A stretch of DNA of 6,729 nucleotides from Oscillospiraceae bacterium (GCA_017440445.1 JAFSHE010000110.1:1-6729); one strand, 5' to 3'; positions 1 to 6,014 are shown, numbered from the stretch's first letter. The notes: a model not told the origin generated them from the letters alone. A program made the numbers and translations.

Positions 1-407
1 ACACCCTTTTCAAGTGCTGCTTCGTGGACGTGGAGACCGTAAAAGCCCTTGCCGCAGAAAGACGGTATAAGCGCAGGGTGAACGTTAATCATCTTATTAG
101 GATAAGCTCTGCAAAGAGTTTCATCGAGGATTGTCATAAAGCCTGCGTATACCACAAGGTCAGCCTGCTCCTCCTTAAGAGCGTCTGCCATGGCCTTGCT
201 GTATGCCGCAACATCCGCATAGTCCTTTCGTACAAGCACACGTGTCTTTATACCGTTATTCTTCGCCCTTTCAAGCGCATAAGCGTCCGCCTTTGAGGCA
301 ATAACGCAGGTTATCCTTCCGCCCTGTATCTCTCCACGCTTTTCAGCGTCGATAAGAGCCTGGAGGTTTGTTCCTCCGCCCGAAACAAGTACGCAAATCT
401 TCTTCAT
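1..407 (-). CDS. purN: Phosphoribosylglycinamide formyltransferase PurN, 3' end cut off by window edge
   Basis: This enzyme transfers a formyl group from 10-formyl-tetrahydrofolate to GAR, giving FGAR, the third step of cytosolic IMP synthesis. The window holds the first 135 residues; the family is usually about 190-210 residues, so the C-terminal third is missing. Visible motifs are the N-terminal glycine-rich strand-loop SGGGTNLQALID (residues 9-20, which binds the GAR phosphate) and NVHPALIPSF (108-117), carrying the catalytic Asn108 and His110. The catalytic Asp (Asp144 in E. coli) lies beyond the edge. The stretch CGKGFYGLHVHEAAL (118-132) resembles clostridial PurN from memory. The ATG at 407 is preceded by AAGGAG six bases upstream, and no start competes with it. 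It is the last visible gene of the purine operon, 43 bases after the uncharacterised gene before it. Identity is secure; only the end is unseen. Confidence 0.96.
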   Translation of the reverse strand, partial: MKKICVLVSGGGTNLQALIDAEKRGEIQGGRITCVIASKADAYALERAKNNGIKTRVLVRKDYADVAAYSKAMADALKEEQADLVVYAGFMTILDETLCRAYPNKMINVHPALIPSFCGKGFYGLHVHEAALEKG

Positions 408-450
408 ATCTGCTCCTTACTGTATGTTTTGTTTAATTTTATGTCAGATA

Positions 451-1011
451 TCACTTCAAGCTCAGCTCTATATCCACATAGCTGCTCTCGGTGCGCTCGC
501 CCTCATCAAACGGGTCGGCATATTCGCTGACGATGGAGTAGGGTCCCAGCTCACAGCGGCGGAAAAACTCCATGTCCTCGCCCTCGTTTATCCTTTCAAA
601 CCACGGTCTGCCGCCGATTGTAACAGTACCCTTATAGGTCTTGTCGGGAGTATATTTGTAGGTATCACCCTGCTTCGATAGCCTTATTCCGATGGAATTT
701 ACCACGGTGCCGTTGTTGGTGTAGCAGTAGATGCCAAGGTCATCCCAGGTGTAATTCACACGCTTTGTCACCATGCCGTTTCCGTGAAGTCCCTCAAGGA
801 ATTCCCTTGACTCCTTGTCCGTCTTGAAGCCTATCGAACGAGGCTCACCGAAGATCTCTTTCAGCACCGTGATATGTATCGGCATATCCACAAGCTGTCC
901 GTTTATCACAAGCCCCGATTCGGTAATGTCGATAGTGCTTATCACAGCGGTCTGAACAGGCTGCTTTTTCCTGAACAGATTTTTAAAGAAGTACTTTAAT
1001 CTTAGTCCCAT
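451..1011 (-). CDS. Uncharacterised protein, paralogue of its upstream neighbour, in the purine operon
   Basis: I do not recognise a named family. The 186-residue product is soluble-looking, with no signal peptide or membrane segment. It begins with a short basic/hydrophobic stretch (MGLRLKYFFKNLFRKK, 1-16), possibly an amphipathic helix. Conserved blocks shared with the gene at 1024-1632 are: VINGQLVDMPI...L..IFGEPR (35-58); RVNYTWDDLGIYCY (84-97); GTVTIGGRPWFE (128-139); RTE..Y near the C-terminus (173-178). The spacing of these blocks is nearly the same in both, so the two genes arose by duplication and then diverged strongly. The ATG at 1011 has AAAGGAG upstream, and this binding site overlaps the TAA stop of the preceding gene (12-base gap), which suggests coupled translation. 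It lies between two purine genes, but nothing in its sequence looks like a purine enzyme. A binding or immunity-like role is only a guess. Confidence 0.85.
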   Translation of the reverse strand: MGLRLKYFFKNLFRKKQPVQTAVISTIDITESGLVINGQLVDMPIHITVLKEIFGEPRSIGFKTDKESREFLEGLHGNGMVTKRVNYTWDDLGIYCYTNNGTVVNSIGIRLSKQGDTYKYTPDKTYKGTVTIGGRPWFERINEGEDMEFFRRCELGPYSIVSEYADPFDEGERTESSYVDIELSLK

Positions 1012-1023
1012 ATCTGTTCTCCT

Positions 1024-1632
1024 TTACGCACCAGGCAGAGTTATCTGAAAGCTTGAATAGTGCCTTTCAGTACGGTTTTTATCCTTGAACTCACGCTCGG
1101 TAAAGTTTGCATATATCAGATGCCTGCCAAGCTTCATTTTCTTTTCGGCACTGTTGGAATATTCCGTCTTGATAGGCTTTAAAGGCTCAAACCAGCTTCC
1201 GCCGTTTATCGTAAACGTGCCGCCAAACATGTTCTTAGGAAATATCTCGGGCATTTCGTGGTCCTCATAGGGTCTTATCACAAGCATCAGGGTATTGACG
1301 TTTACCCTGTCATCGGTGTAGGCATACAGCCCGAGGTCGTTCCACACGTAATTTATACGCTGACCTACCATTGCATTGAGAAAAGCATTGTCCTCATCGT
1401 CAAGCACATCCAGATACACCTTGCCGAAGGTCTGCTTCTCGGGCTTTCCGAAAAGCTCTGCAAGGTCGTTCATGTTTATCGGCATGGAGAACTGCCTGCC
1501 GTTTATTGTGACATACTCCTCGTTCACGTCGATCGTGATGTCCTTTGAGGGTGTGGTGTCGTAATCATCCGCAGGGTCGTGAACAGGCTCTGCGGGAAGG
1601 TCTTTCTTCCTGAAAAAGTCGAATAATCCCAT
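1024..1632 (-). CDS. Uncharacterised protein, first of a tandem paralogous pair in the purine operon
   Basis: This 202-residue protein has no family I can name. Its N-terminus MGLFDFFRKK (1-10) could form a short amphipathic helix, followed by an acidic linker (about 11-32) and then a domain shared with the protein at 451-1011. Shared blocks are: VTINGRQFSMPI...L.ELFGKPEK (41-66); RINYVWNDLGLYAY (92-105); GTFTINGGSWFE (138-149); RTE..Y (187-191). The alternating hydrophobic pattern suggests a mostly beta fold, but that is inference. The ATG at 1632 has GAAAGGAT upstream at suitable spacing. It follows purM by 117 bases, which contain a GC-rich hairpin but no U-tract, so readthrough from purM is likely. 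Its base composition looks like that of the neighbours, so recent transfer is not evident. Confidence 0.85.
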   Translation of the reverse strand: MGLFDFFRKKDLPAEPVHDPADDYDTTPSKDITIDVNEEYVTINGRQFSMPINMNDLAELFGKPEKQTFGKVYLDVLDDEDNAFLNAMVGQRINYVWNDLGLYAYTDDRVNVNTLMLVIRPYEDHEMPEIFPKNMFGGTFTINGGSWFEPLKPIKTEYSNSAEKKMKLGRHLIYANFTEREFKDKNRTERHYSSFQITLPGA

Positions 1633-1716
1633 AATACTATCCTTTCATCCCTGAAATCAAGCCCGCAGGAGATAAAGAGGATAACGCAGGCACATTCTTC
1701 TTTATAAACGCATTTC

Positions 1717-1740
1717 GGGGGCGGACAGAAGTCCGCTCCC
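1717..1740 (-). other. GC-rich hairpin just after purM
   Basis: Arms 1717-1726 (GGGGGCGGAC on the plus strand) and 1731-1740 (GTCCGCTCCC) pair over ten positions around a 4-base loop. In the minus-strand transcript one position is an A.C mismatch; in plus-strand sense it would be G.U. It starts nine bases after the purM stop. No run of U follows in the transcript (the next bases are GAAATGCG), so it is not a standard intrinsic terminator. It may shield the purM message from 3' exonucleases or lower expression of the genes beyond. Confidence 0.5.
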
Positions 1741-1749
1741 TGTGCGATA

Positions 1750-2784
1750 TTATTCGATAACTACGCCCTCGTCACCTGCGATGGTCTCGCCGATAACGAA
1801 TGCATTCTCGCCGTGGCTCTTGAGGATCTCAACAGCCTTTGCAGCGTCAGCCTTGTCAACAACTAGCATCATACCGATACCCATGTTGAAGGTATTGTAC
1901 ATATCATGCTCGGAGATGTTGCCCACCTTCTGCATGAGTGTGAAGATAGCGGGAACCTCGTAGCTGCTCTTGTCGATCTTTGCGGATACTCCCTCGGGAA
2001 GTACACGGGGGATATTCTCATAGAAGCCGCCGCCTGTGATGTGGGAGATGCCCTTTACAGGGAGCTTTGCGATAACATCGAGAACAGGCTTAACGTAAAT
2101 TCTTGTGGGAGTAAGCAGAGCCTCGCCAAGTGTCTTGCCCAGCTCATCATAGTATACCTTGAGGTTCTCCTCGTTTACATCGAATACCTTTCTGACTTGT
2201 GAAAAGCCGTTGGAATGAACACCGCTGGATGCGATACCGATGATAGCGTCGCCTGCCTTGATAGCGGAGGGATCGAGTATCTTGCTCTTGTCAACGATAC
2301 CTGTGGAATAGCCTGCGATATCATACTCATCCTCGGGCATCATACTGGGATGCTCTGCGGTCTCGCCGCCTACAAGTGCGCAGCCGGACTGAACACAGCC
2401 CTCCGCAACGCCCTTTACGATCTCTGCAACCTTCTCGGGAACGTTCTTTCCGATAGCGATGTAATCCAGGAAGAACAGGGGCTTTGCGCCGCAGCAGATG
2501 ATGTCGTTCACGCACATAGCAACTGCATCGATACCGATAGTGTCATGCTTGTCCATCAGCATAGCGATCTTCAGCTTTGTACCTACACCGTCTGTACCGC
2601 TTACCAGTACAGGCTCCTTGATATCTGTCATATCAAGCTGGAAAAGGCCGCCGAAACCGCCGATACCCGAAATGCAACCGGGGGTAGTTGTTCTCTGAAC
2701 ATGCTCCTTCATGAGGCGTACTGCCTCGTAGCCAGCGGTAACGTCAACGCCCGCTGCCTTATAGCTTTCGCTGTAACTCTCCAT
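1750..2784 (-). CDS. purM: Phosphoribosylformylglycinamidine cyclo-ligase (AIR synthetase)
   Basis: PurM closes the imidazole ring: FGAM plus ATP gives AIR, ADP and phosphate, step five of IMP synthesis, in the cytosol. The 344-residue length is normal for the family. Motifs run in the expected order: YKAAGVD near the N-terminus (8-14); [12 protein letters not shown] (63-74), the glycine-rich nucleotide-binding loop; [10 protein letters not shown] (86-95); and the signature GGETAEHP (139-146). The usual form of the last is GGE(S/T)AEMP, so His145 replaces the common Met. The ATG at 2784 has AAAGGAG eight bases upstream. The gene follows purF after an unusually long 222-base gap filled by a repeat structure, and is followed by two uncharacterised genes. 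Identity is secure from the combination of signatures and operon context. Confidence 0.98.
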   Translation of the reverse strand: MESYSESYKAAGVDVTAGYEAVRLMKEHVQRTTTPGCISGIGGFGGLFQLDMTDIKEPVLVSGTDGVGTKLKIAMLMDKHDTIGIDAVAMCVNDIICCGAKPLFFLDYIAIGKNVPEKVAEIVKGVAEGCVQSGCALVGGETAEHPSMMPEDEYDIAGYSTGIVDKSKILDPSAIKAGDAIIGIASSGVHSNGFSQVRKVFDVNEENLKVYYDELGKTLGEALLTPTRIYVKPVLDVIAKLPVKGISHITGGGFYENIPRVLPEGVSAKIDKSSYEVPAIFTLMQKVGNISEHDMYNTFNMGIGMMLVVDKADAAKAVEILKSHGENAFVIGETIAGDEGVVIE

Positions 2785-2834
2785 GTCAATTCTCCTTTAA
2801 TGTGATTTATTCAAAATTTATCTATACTTTTTTA

Positions 2835-2869
2835 AGCTTGCAGGGAATGACCGTCAGGTCTTTCCCGTC
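2835..2869. repeat. 35-base direct repeat, copy 1, in the purF-purM gap
   Basis: The 35 bases at 2835-2869 are identical to 2988-3022, offset by 153 bases. Within each copy the minus strand reads GGGAAAGACC, TGAC, GGTCATTCCC, an imperfect inverted repeat that pairs at nine of ten positions. This copy lies wholly between genes, 50 bases before the purM start. On the minus strand it is followed by a run of A rather than T, so it does not look like an intrinsic terminator. Confidence 0.95.
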
Positions 2870-2928
2870 ACTGTCGCTGCCGTTTTGGTAAATCTTCACT
2901 GAAACGTCTTAATTTCACAGTTTTGCTT

Positions 2929-2995
2929 TGCAAGCGTAATGGTTTCGCTCTGCGAAATCGGTTTTCCTTAAGGGAAAACCGAAATGTAGCTTGCA
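2929..2995. repeat. Foldable palindromic segment between the two direct repeats
   Basis: Three nested inverted repeats sit here. An outer 7-base pair joins 2929-2935 (TGCAAGC) to 2989-2995 (GCTTGCA). Inside it are a hairpin of 2941-2948 with 2952-2959 (8 pairs including one G.U, 3-base loop) and one of 2958-2967 with 2973-2982 (10 perfect pairs, TTAAG loop). The two inner hairpins compete for two bases. Together they can form a three-way junction. The arrangement resembles a small interspersed palindromic element carried between genes, but only one unit is visible here. Confidence 0.6.
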
Positions 2996-3022
2996 GGGAA
3001 TGACCGTCAGGTCTTTCCCGTC
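2988..3022. repeat. 35-base direct repeat, copy 2, overlapping the 3' end of purF
   Basis: This is identical to 2835-2869. The first part, in minus-strand sense, encodes the last four residues of PurF (TGKT) and the TGA stop at 3007-3009; the rest runs into the gap. The repeat begins at the third base of the Trp codon before TGKT. Either the purF tail was copied downstream with the intervening DNA, or an element inserted here now supplies the purF stop. Confidence 0.95.
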
Positions 3023-4428
3023 CAGCAATAGCTGCACAGCTTGCACTCGGGAAGTCCTATCGCCTTTACAGTACCCTCAAGGCTCTGGAATTCAAGCGAG
3101 GTAAGCTTAAGTCTGCGGCATATCTCATCTCTGAGGTATCTTCCACGCTCGGTCTTTGTATCGCTGTACTCTGCTATATACTTCACGCCCTCGTCGCCCT
3201 CACGCTCGTGGATTATCTGACGTGCGATAAGCTCCATCTCGGAGTTGCTGCGTGAGAAGTTAAGGTACTTACATCCGTACATGATAGGCGGACATGCGGA
3301 ACGCATGTGGACTTCCTTCGCACCGTTCTCGTAAAGGAACTCGACCGTTTCACGCATCTGGGTGCCTCTTACGATACTGTCGTCAACAAACAGCAGCTTC
3401 TTGCCCTCGATAAGCTCGTGGACAGGGATAAGCTTCATCTTGGCGACCATGTTCCTCATGCTCTGATTGGTGGGCATGAAGCTTCTGGGCCATGTAGGCG
3501 TATACTTGATGAACGGTCTTGCAAACGGTATCTTACTGCGGTTCGCATAGCCTATGGCATGCGGAACTCCCGAATCGGGAACGCCACAGATATAATCAAC
3601 ATCGGGAAGTGTTCCGTTATCGATATCTGTCTGCGCCATTATCTCGCCGTTGCGGGTACGCATCGCCTCAACGGTAACGCCCTCGTAAACTGCGGTGGGA
3701 TAGCCGTAATATGTCCACATGAAGGAACACATCTGCATCTCATCATAGCCCTCGGCAAGCACCTCGCAGCCGTCAGCGGTGAGCTTTACTATCTCGCCCG
3801 CTTTAAGCTCCTTATAAGTTTCATAGCCAAGCTTCTGGAATGCGAACTGCTCCAGTGAGAAGCAGTACCCGTCCTCCCTTTTTCCGATTATGATAGGAAG
3901 TCGTCCAAGTCTGTCACGGGCAAGTATAATTCCGTCCTCCGTCATTATGGCGAGGGACATAGTACCCTCTACCTTGCGCTGAGCGTAACGGATTCCGTCA
4001 ACGAAGTTATCCATGTGCGCAATAAGCACTGAAATAAGCGCATTGGAGTTTATCTGTCCGCTGGAGAGCGTTTCAAAGCTCGCATAATCCAGCTGGAGCA
4101 GCCCGTCAAAAAGCTCCTTTGCATTTGTGATGATACCGATATTGGCAATAGCATATCTGCCAAGCTTTGAGTGAACGATTATAGGCTGCGGGTGTGTATC
4201 ACTGATGCAGCCTATACACAGACCGCCGCGCATATCCGTTGCGTCATCCTCAAACTTCGTTCTGAAGGGTGAGTTCTCAATGCTGTGGATGGCTCTCTGA
4301 AAGCCCTTTTCGGGTGAATACGCAGCCATACCGCCGCGCTTTGTCCCCAGATGTGAATGATAGTCGGTTCCGAAGAAAACGTCTGTTATACAGTCGTTTT
4401 TGGAAGCGACTCCGAAAAATCCGCCCAT
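3007..4428 (-). CDS. purF: PurF-like amidophosphoribosyltransferase with a degenerate glutaminase site
   Basis: PurF makes phosphoribosylamine from PRPP and glutamine, the first step of IMP synthesis. The 473-residue protein has the two-domain layout: an N-terminal Ntn-hydrolase (glutaminase) domain to about 235, then a phosphoribosyltransferase domain. The PRPP motif FVDDSIVRG (347-355) is intact, as is VPDSGVPHAIGYA (283-295). Cysteines at 234, 386, 465 and 468 sit where the Fe-S ligands of the B. subtilis type enzyme are expected; the tail ends LCSYCWTGKT. The odd part is the N-terminus, MGGFFGVASK: glycine stands where mature PurF has its nucleophile cysteine (CGVFG). The GHTRYST and HNGNLTN glutamine-site motifs are also changed (GCISDTH at 73-79; ANIGIITN at 95-102). 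A TAA lies in frame directly before the ATG, and AGGAG is seven bases upstream, so no longer start can restore a cysteine. It may use ammonia or a partner glutaminase. Family membership is firm; glutamine-dependent activity is doubtful. Confidence 0.9.
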   Translation of the reverse strand: MGGFFGVASKNDCITDVFFGTDYHSHLGTKRGGMAAYSPEKGFQRAIHSIENSPFRTKFEDDATDMRGGLCIGCISDTHPQPIIVHSKLGRYAIANIGIITNAKELFDGLLQLDYASFETLSSGQINSNALISVLIAHMDNFVDGIRYAQRKVEGTMSLAIMTEDGIILARDRLGRLPIIIGKREDGYCFSLEQFAFQKLGYETYKELKAGEIVKLTADGCEVLAEGYDEMQMCSFMWTYYGYPTAVYEGVTVEAMRTRNGEIMAQTDIDNGTLPDVDYICGVPDSGVPHAIGYANRSKIPFARPFIKYTPTWPRSFMPTNQSMRNMVAKMKLIPVHELIEGKKLLFVDDSIVRGTQMRETVEFLYENGAKEVHMRSACPPIMYGCKYLNFSRSNSEMELIARQIIHEREGDEGVKYIAEYSDTKTERGRYLRDEICRRLKLTSLEFQSLEGTVKAIGLPECKLCSYCWTGKT

Positions 4429-4445
4429 TTATCTTCTCCTACACA

Positions 4446-4458
4446 GGTGCATCGCACC
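4446..4458 (-). other. Small hairpin in the purE-purF gap
   Basis: GGTGC (4446-4450) and GCACC (4454-4458) pair around a 3-base loop in the 54-base purE-purF gap, a few bases before the purF ribosome binding site. In minus-strand sense no U-tract follows it, so it is not a terminator for the operon. It could modestly affect purF translation, or be chance. Confidence 0.3.
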
Positions 4459-4482
4459 GATTTTTTCTGAAAGCAGCGCTTA

Positions 4483-4989
4483 TCAGATATCCTTTGCCAT
4501 CTCGGCTATCTTTCTGTCTGCCTCAAGGTTCTTTTCGTTCTGCTTCTTCTTAAAAGCTGCAAGCTTTTCAGCAAGCTCATCATTTGCAACAGAGAGTATC
4601 TCAACAGCAAGATAGCCTGCATTGGCAGCACCGTCAACACCTACTGTCGCAACAGGAACTCCCGGAGGCATCATAACTGTGGCAAGGAGCGCGTCCATAC
4701 CCTCAAGAGCCTTAGCCTTTACAGGGATACCGATAACAGGGAGAGTTGTGTTTCCAGCAACCGCGCCTGCGAGATGCGCAGCCATTCCCGCTGCTGCAAT
4801 GATAACGCCAAAGCCGTTCTCTCTCGCTGTGGAAGCGAATGCAGCGACCTCTTTAGGGGAGCGGTGTGCGGAAAGCACGTGAAGCTCAAACGGAACACCG
4901 AAATCCTTCAGCACCTCAGCCGCCTTTCTTACAACGGGGAAATCACTGTCGCTGCCCATGATAACGGCAACCTTTTTTATTTCTGACAT
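4483..4989 (-). CDS. purE: 5-(carboxyamino)imidazole ribonucleotide mutase / AIR carboxylase PurE
   Basis: PurE produces CAIR, step six of IMP synthesis in bacteria, by moving the carboxyl of N5-CAIR (class I) or by adding CO2 to AIR (class II). The 168-residue length is typical. Visible motifs are MGSDSD (11-16), which holds the ribose-phosphate site; SAHR (40-43), whose His42 is the likely catalytic acid/base; [11 protein letters not shown] (65-75); and [19 protein letters not shown] (107-125). The tail from about 140 is a charged helix. No purK is in the window, so the class cannot be decided from context. The ATG at 4989 is preceded by GAAAGGA. It is the first enzyme gene of the operon, preceded by a leader with a terminator ending about 30 bases before its start, and followed by purF after 54 bases. 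Confidence 0.97.
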   Translation of the reverse strand: MSEIKKVAVIMGSDSDFPVVRKAAEVLKDFGVPFELHVLSAHRSPKEVAAFASTARENGFGVIIAAAGMAAHLAGAVAGNTTLPVIGIPVKAKALEGMDALLATVMMPPGVPVATVGVDGAANAGYLAVEILSVANDELAEKLAAFKKKQNEKNLEADRKIAEMAKDI

Positions 4990-5020
4990 GATTACTTTCC
5001 TTTCTTTAGGTATTCAAAAT

Positions 5021-5047
5021 AAAAAAAGCTGTACAGAAAATACAGCT
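5021..5047 (-). terminator. Intrinsic terminator in the purE leader (candidate attenuator)
   Basis: In minus-strand sense, AGCTGTA (5047-5041) and TACAGCT (5033-5027) form a perfect 7-pair stem with a 7-base loop, followed by six T (5026-5021) and then ATTTT. This is a good intrinsic terminator. It lies inside the operon leader: downstream of the promoter at 5197-5225 and the leader ORF, and upstream of purE. Transcription must pass it to express the purine genes. Confidence 0.8.
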
Positions 5048-5053
5048 AAAAAA

Positions 5054-5137
5054 TTACAATCCGGCGGAAAATGCACCTATACCGTAACAAGATGAACAGT
5101 ATGCTGTTGAACCGAAGAAGCCGTGCAACAAGATCAT
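5054..5137 (-). CDS. 27-residue leader peptide upstream of purE
   Basis: This 28-codon ORF runs from ATG (5137-5135) to TAA (5056-5054). AAAAAGGAG precedes the start with a 9-base gap, as good a binding site as those of the purine genes. The peptide starts MILLHGFFGS, then TAYCSSCYGIGAF, and ends SAGL. It has five Gly, four Ser and a CxxC pair (Cys14, Cys17), and no charged residues apart from a His. The stop is seven bases before the terminator stem, so a ribosome ending translation would cover the stem base. The sequence is not simply rich in one amino acid as in the trp or his leaders, though glycine is a substrate in purine synthesis (the PurD step). It could be an attenuation leader, a nascent-chain sensor, or a small functional peptide. 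I recognise no family. Confidence 0.6.
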   Translation of the reverse strand: MILLHGFFGSTAYCSSCYGIGAFSAGL

Positions 5138-5157
5138 TGTACCATTCTCCTTTTTAC

Positions 5158-5180
5158 GTGATACTGCGGACATAGTTCAC
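5158..5180 (-). promoter_or_regulatory. 5' leader hairpin before the leader-peptide ribosome binding site
   Basis: In minus-strand sense GTGAACT (5180-5174) pairs with AGTATCAC (5165-5158) with one bulged A and an 8-base loop ATGTCCGC. It starts about ten bases after the predicted transcription start and ends six bases before the binding site of the leader ORF. It may tune translation of that ORF. Adjacent GGCGG (5185-5181) could instead pair with CCGCC inside the ORF (5067-5063). No known purine, ZTP or PRPP riboswitch consensus was recognised here. Confidence 0.4.
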
Positions 5181-5196
5181 CCGCCAACATATTTAT

Positions 5197-5225
5197 ATAA
5201 TACTATAAAACCCACAGAATTGCAA
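5197..5225 (-). promoter_or_regulatory. Promoter of the purine operon
   Basis: In minus-strand sense, a -35 box TTGCAA (5225-5220), exactly 17 bases, then a -10 box TATTAT (5202-5197). The -10 box matches the sigma-A consensus at five of six positions and the -35 box at four. The predicted start is near 5190, giving a leader of roughly 200 bases before purE. No B. subtilis-like PurBox (CCGAACA) was seen upstream. Confidence 0.7.
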
Positions 5226-5324
5226 GGGCTTTTTACAATTTTCAACGTTTTTTATCAAATCACGTTAAAATTCGCAAGGAAAACCGTCATAATATCAAAA
5301 TCTTGTATCTGTCACTCTCCGAAA

Positions 5325-6014
5325 TCACAGTATACGGGAATTATTGATAACAAGTCCGAAGGTAACTCCAAGAGTTTCCGCTGCCCTGCGGCACAGGTTC
5401 ATTCGGTCAAGGAATATCTCAAAATACTCGATAACAGGAGAAATCCTGAGATCCAGCTTAAGCTCCAGGATAAGCTCTGTCCTGTCCTCAGAGAAATACA
5501 GGCGGGATTCCTCTACCGCATAGTTTACACGGTCATGGATATCACGTGCGAGATTTTCGCTGCTGGGCACAAAGGGACCCTCTTTGGAGCGCACACGGGA
5601 GCGTCTTACATCCGACTTATCCGCAATAATGAGTGCCGCAGCGATGGGAGTTACAGGGCTTGCCGTATGCTCGTCATGGTTTCCGATCGCCGACACGATA
5701 AGCGCTATCTCCTCTGCGGGCATGCCGAGATTATCCAGCAGGCGGAATGCCATTACCGCACCGCTCTGCGCATGATCAACACGGTTTATTACGTTCCCGA
5801 TATCGTGCATGTATGCGGCTATCTGTGCAAGCTCGCAGGTGCGCTCGTCATACTTTAGCGTGCTTAATATCATGTAGGCGGTATCCGCTGCCTTTTCAAC
5901 ATGCGCATTGGAATGCTCGGTATAGCCGATGGTATTCAGCGCAGCGTCCGCATAGTTGATGTATGTCTGTATATCCTTATTTTTCCTGATGTACTGATAT
6001 GTTACGTTGCTCAT
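5325..6014 (-). CDS. HD-domain metal-dependent phosphohydrolase, substrate unknown
   Basis: The 229-residue protein carries an HD-superfamily metal site: His38 (NAHVEKA), the doublet His70-Asp71 (AAYMHDIGN), a histidine-rich loop GNHDEH (111-116), and Asp132 in ADKSDV (131-136). HD proteins hydrolyse phosphate esters of nucleotides or second messengers; the substrate cannot be read from the sequence. The C-terminal part (about 165-229) has no motif I can name. The start at 6014 is chosen because AGAGAGG lies five bases upstream and a promoter is placed just before it; the reading frame stays open upstream to 6167, but that extension would overlap the promoter and terminator. Its stop is about 100 bases before the purine promoter, with no clear terminator between, so some readthrough is possible. 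Confidence 0.88.
   Translation of the reverse strand: MSNVTYQYIRKNKDIQTYINYADAALNTIGYTEHSNAHVEKAADTAYMILSTLKYDERTCELAQIAAYMHDIGNVINRVDHAQSGAVMAFRLLDNLGMPAEEIALIVSAIGNHDEHTASPVTPIAAALIIADKSDVRRSRVRSKEGPFVPSSENLARDIHDRVNYAVEESRLYFSEDRTELILELKLDLRISPVIEYFEIFLDRMNLCRRAAETLGVTFGLVINNSRIL

Noticed and set aside
1633..1660. TTGATT, 18 bases, TATTAT promoter-like match before the first uncharacterised gene
   Set aside because: The -10 box overlaps the start codon, so a transcript from it would lack the ribosome binding site.
1650..1700. 12-codon ORF on the minus strand in the purM downstream gap
   Set aside because: The binding site is weak and the peptide has no features; likely chance.
2215..2805. 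196-codon open frame on the plus strand opposite purM
   Set aside because: It is antisense to a clear purM; the frame is open because of the codon use of purM, and no binding site or motif supports it.
4446..4466. Hairpin followed by six T on the plus strand, like a terminator
   Set aside because: No plus-strand gene precedes it, and the stem is only five pairs.
4990..5190. Known riboswitch (purine, ZTP/pfl or PRPP type) in the purE leader
   Set aside because: I looked for the conserved core sequences of these classes and did not see them; a covariance-model search would decide it.
5220..5858. 212-codon open frame on the plus strand
   Set aside because: It lies mostly opposite the HD-domain gene, shows no recognisable protein features, and begins inside the purine promoter.
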